From NCBI GenBank assembly GCA_017440445.1, contig JAFSHE010000190.1, positions 1 through 5,146 on the forward strand: 5,146 nt of DNA. The letters are read 5' to 3'. The number at the start of each line of letters is the position of its first letter. The first letter of the stretch is position 1. Of this stretch, positions 4,779-5,146 are shown piece after piece. The position numbers and the translations under genes were made by a program. Source of the DNA: Oscillospiraceae bacterium. Lineage in GTDB: Bacteria > Bacillota_A > Clostridia > Oscillospirales > Ruminococcaceae. The notes below the pieces were generated by a model that was not told the origin of the DNA, did no database searches, and was given only the letters and a program-made list of their open reading frames with translations.

Positions 4779-5146
4779 TTAGCCCTCGAACTCTTCCTTG
4801 TACATCTTGTCCATCTCAACGAGGTGCTTGTACTTAGCCTTAGCGTTCTTCTCAGCGATATCGAACAGCTCAGTTGCTCTCTCGGGGTTAGCACGCATCA
4901 GAGAGTTGTAACGTACCTCTCTCATCATGAATGCCTTATAATCGCCTGTGGGAGCCTTGCTGTCGAGAGAGAAGGGAGACTTGCCCTCTGCTGCAAGTGC
5001 AGGGTTGAAGCGGAACAGGTGCCAGTAACCAGCCTCTACTGCTTCCTTCTCAACCTGCTGAGCGATGGTCAGACCGCCCTTGATACCGTGGTTGATACAA
5101 GGAGCGTAAGCGATGATCAGGGAAGGACCATCATAAGCCTCAGCCT
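4779..5146 (-). CDS. nifJ: Pyruvate:ferredoxin (flavodoxin) oxidoreductase, C-terminal 121 residues
   Basis: The reading frame enters from beyond 5146 and stops at TAA (complement of 4779-4781), so only the C-terminus is seen, out of a protein normally about 1170-1190 residues long. It contains the family block AYDGPSLIIAYAPCINHG, then GYWHLFRFNP and SPFSLDSKAP. In the Desulfovibrio africanus enzyme the Cys of the CINHG motif is, as I recall, the distant fourth ligand of the proximal [4Fe-4S] cluster; here it is codon 5097-5099. The protein ends in a charged helix (KYKHLVEMDKMYKEEFEG) and lacks the long C-terminal extension of the D. africanus enzyme. This cytoplasmic, TPP- and Fe-S-dependent, oxygen-sensitive enzyme oxidises pyruvate to acetyl-CoA and CO2 and reduces ferredoxin, feeding hydrogenases in fermentation. 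Codon use is strongly biased (nearly all Lys AAG, mostly Ile ATC), as expected for a highly expressed gene. Confidence 0.97.
   Translation of the reverse strand, partial: AEAYDGPSLIIAYAPCINHGIKGGLTIAQQVEKEAVEAGYWHLFRFNPALAAEGKSPFSLDSKAPTGDYKAFMMREVRYNSLMRANPERATELFDIAEKNAKAKYKHLVEMDKMYKEEFEG

Overview
The window looks like chromosomal DNA of an anaerobic gut or rumen Firmicute, most likely Ruminococcus (R. albus/R. flavefaciens-like). The reasons are strong GGAGG-type ribosome binding sites, frequent ATA and AAG codons, moderate GC, and a pyruvate:ferredoxin oxidoreductase (NifJ) C-terminus of clostridial type. The genus is an inference from sequence style; no search was run.

Left half (1-2549): a compact three-gene operon. 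A short PadR-family repressor is translationally coupled (ATGA overlap) to a DUF1700/HAAS-type membrane protein, which is followed after 15 nt by a membrane-anchored or secreted DUF4097 beta-solenoid protein. PadR + HAAS membrane protein + DUF4097 is a recurrent Firmicutes arrangement, and DUF4097 proteins include LiaG/LiaX/YvlB-type envelope-stress proteins, so a cell-envelope sensing or stress role is the best inference.

Middle (2550-3667): a 224-nt gap with a GC-rich hairpin and then a 75-nt imperfect palindrome whose right arm contains a perfect extended -10 box (TGGTATAAT). This probably drives a second DUF4097 gene. That second protein has no signal peptide or membrane segment, so the locus pairs one envelope-attached and one apparently cytoplasmic beta-solenoid.

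Right-middle (3668-4677): two ~90-nt copies (about 90% identical) of a two-hairpin intergenic element, each 35-50 nt upstream of a small gene. The first precedes an AT-rich gene for a 122-residue, cysteine-rich, three-helix membrane protein; the second precedes a 69-residue winged-helix-like protein that ends at a clear intrinsic terminator. This duplicated element is the most interesting undescribed signal here. It could be a cis-acting structured RNA or a small mobile/repeat element that brackets an acquired gene.

Right end (4678-5146): convergent intrinsic terminators separate the small genes from the 3' end of nifJ on the minus strand. That gene runs off the window and is a housekeeping, highly expressed gene.
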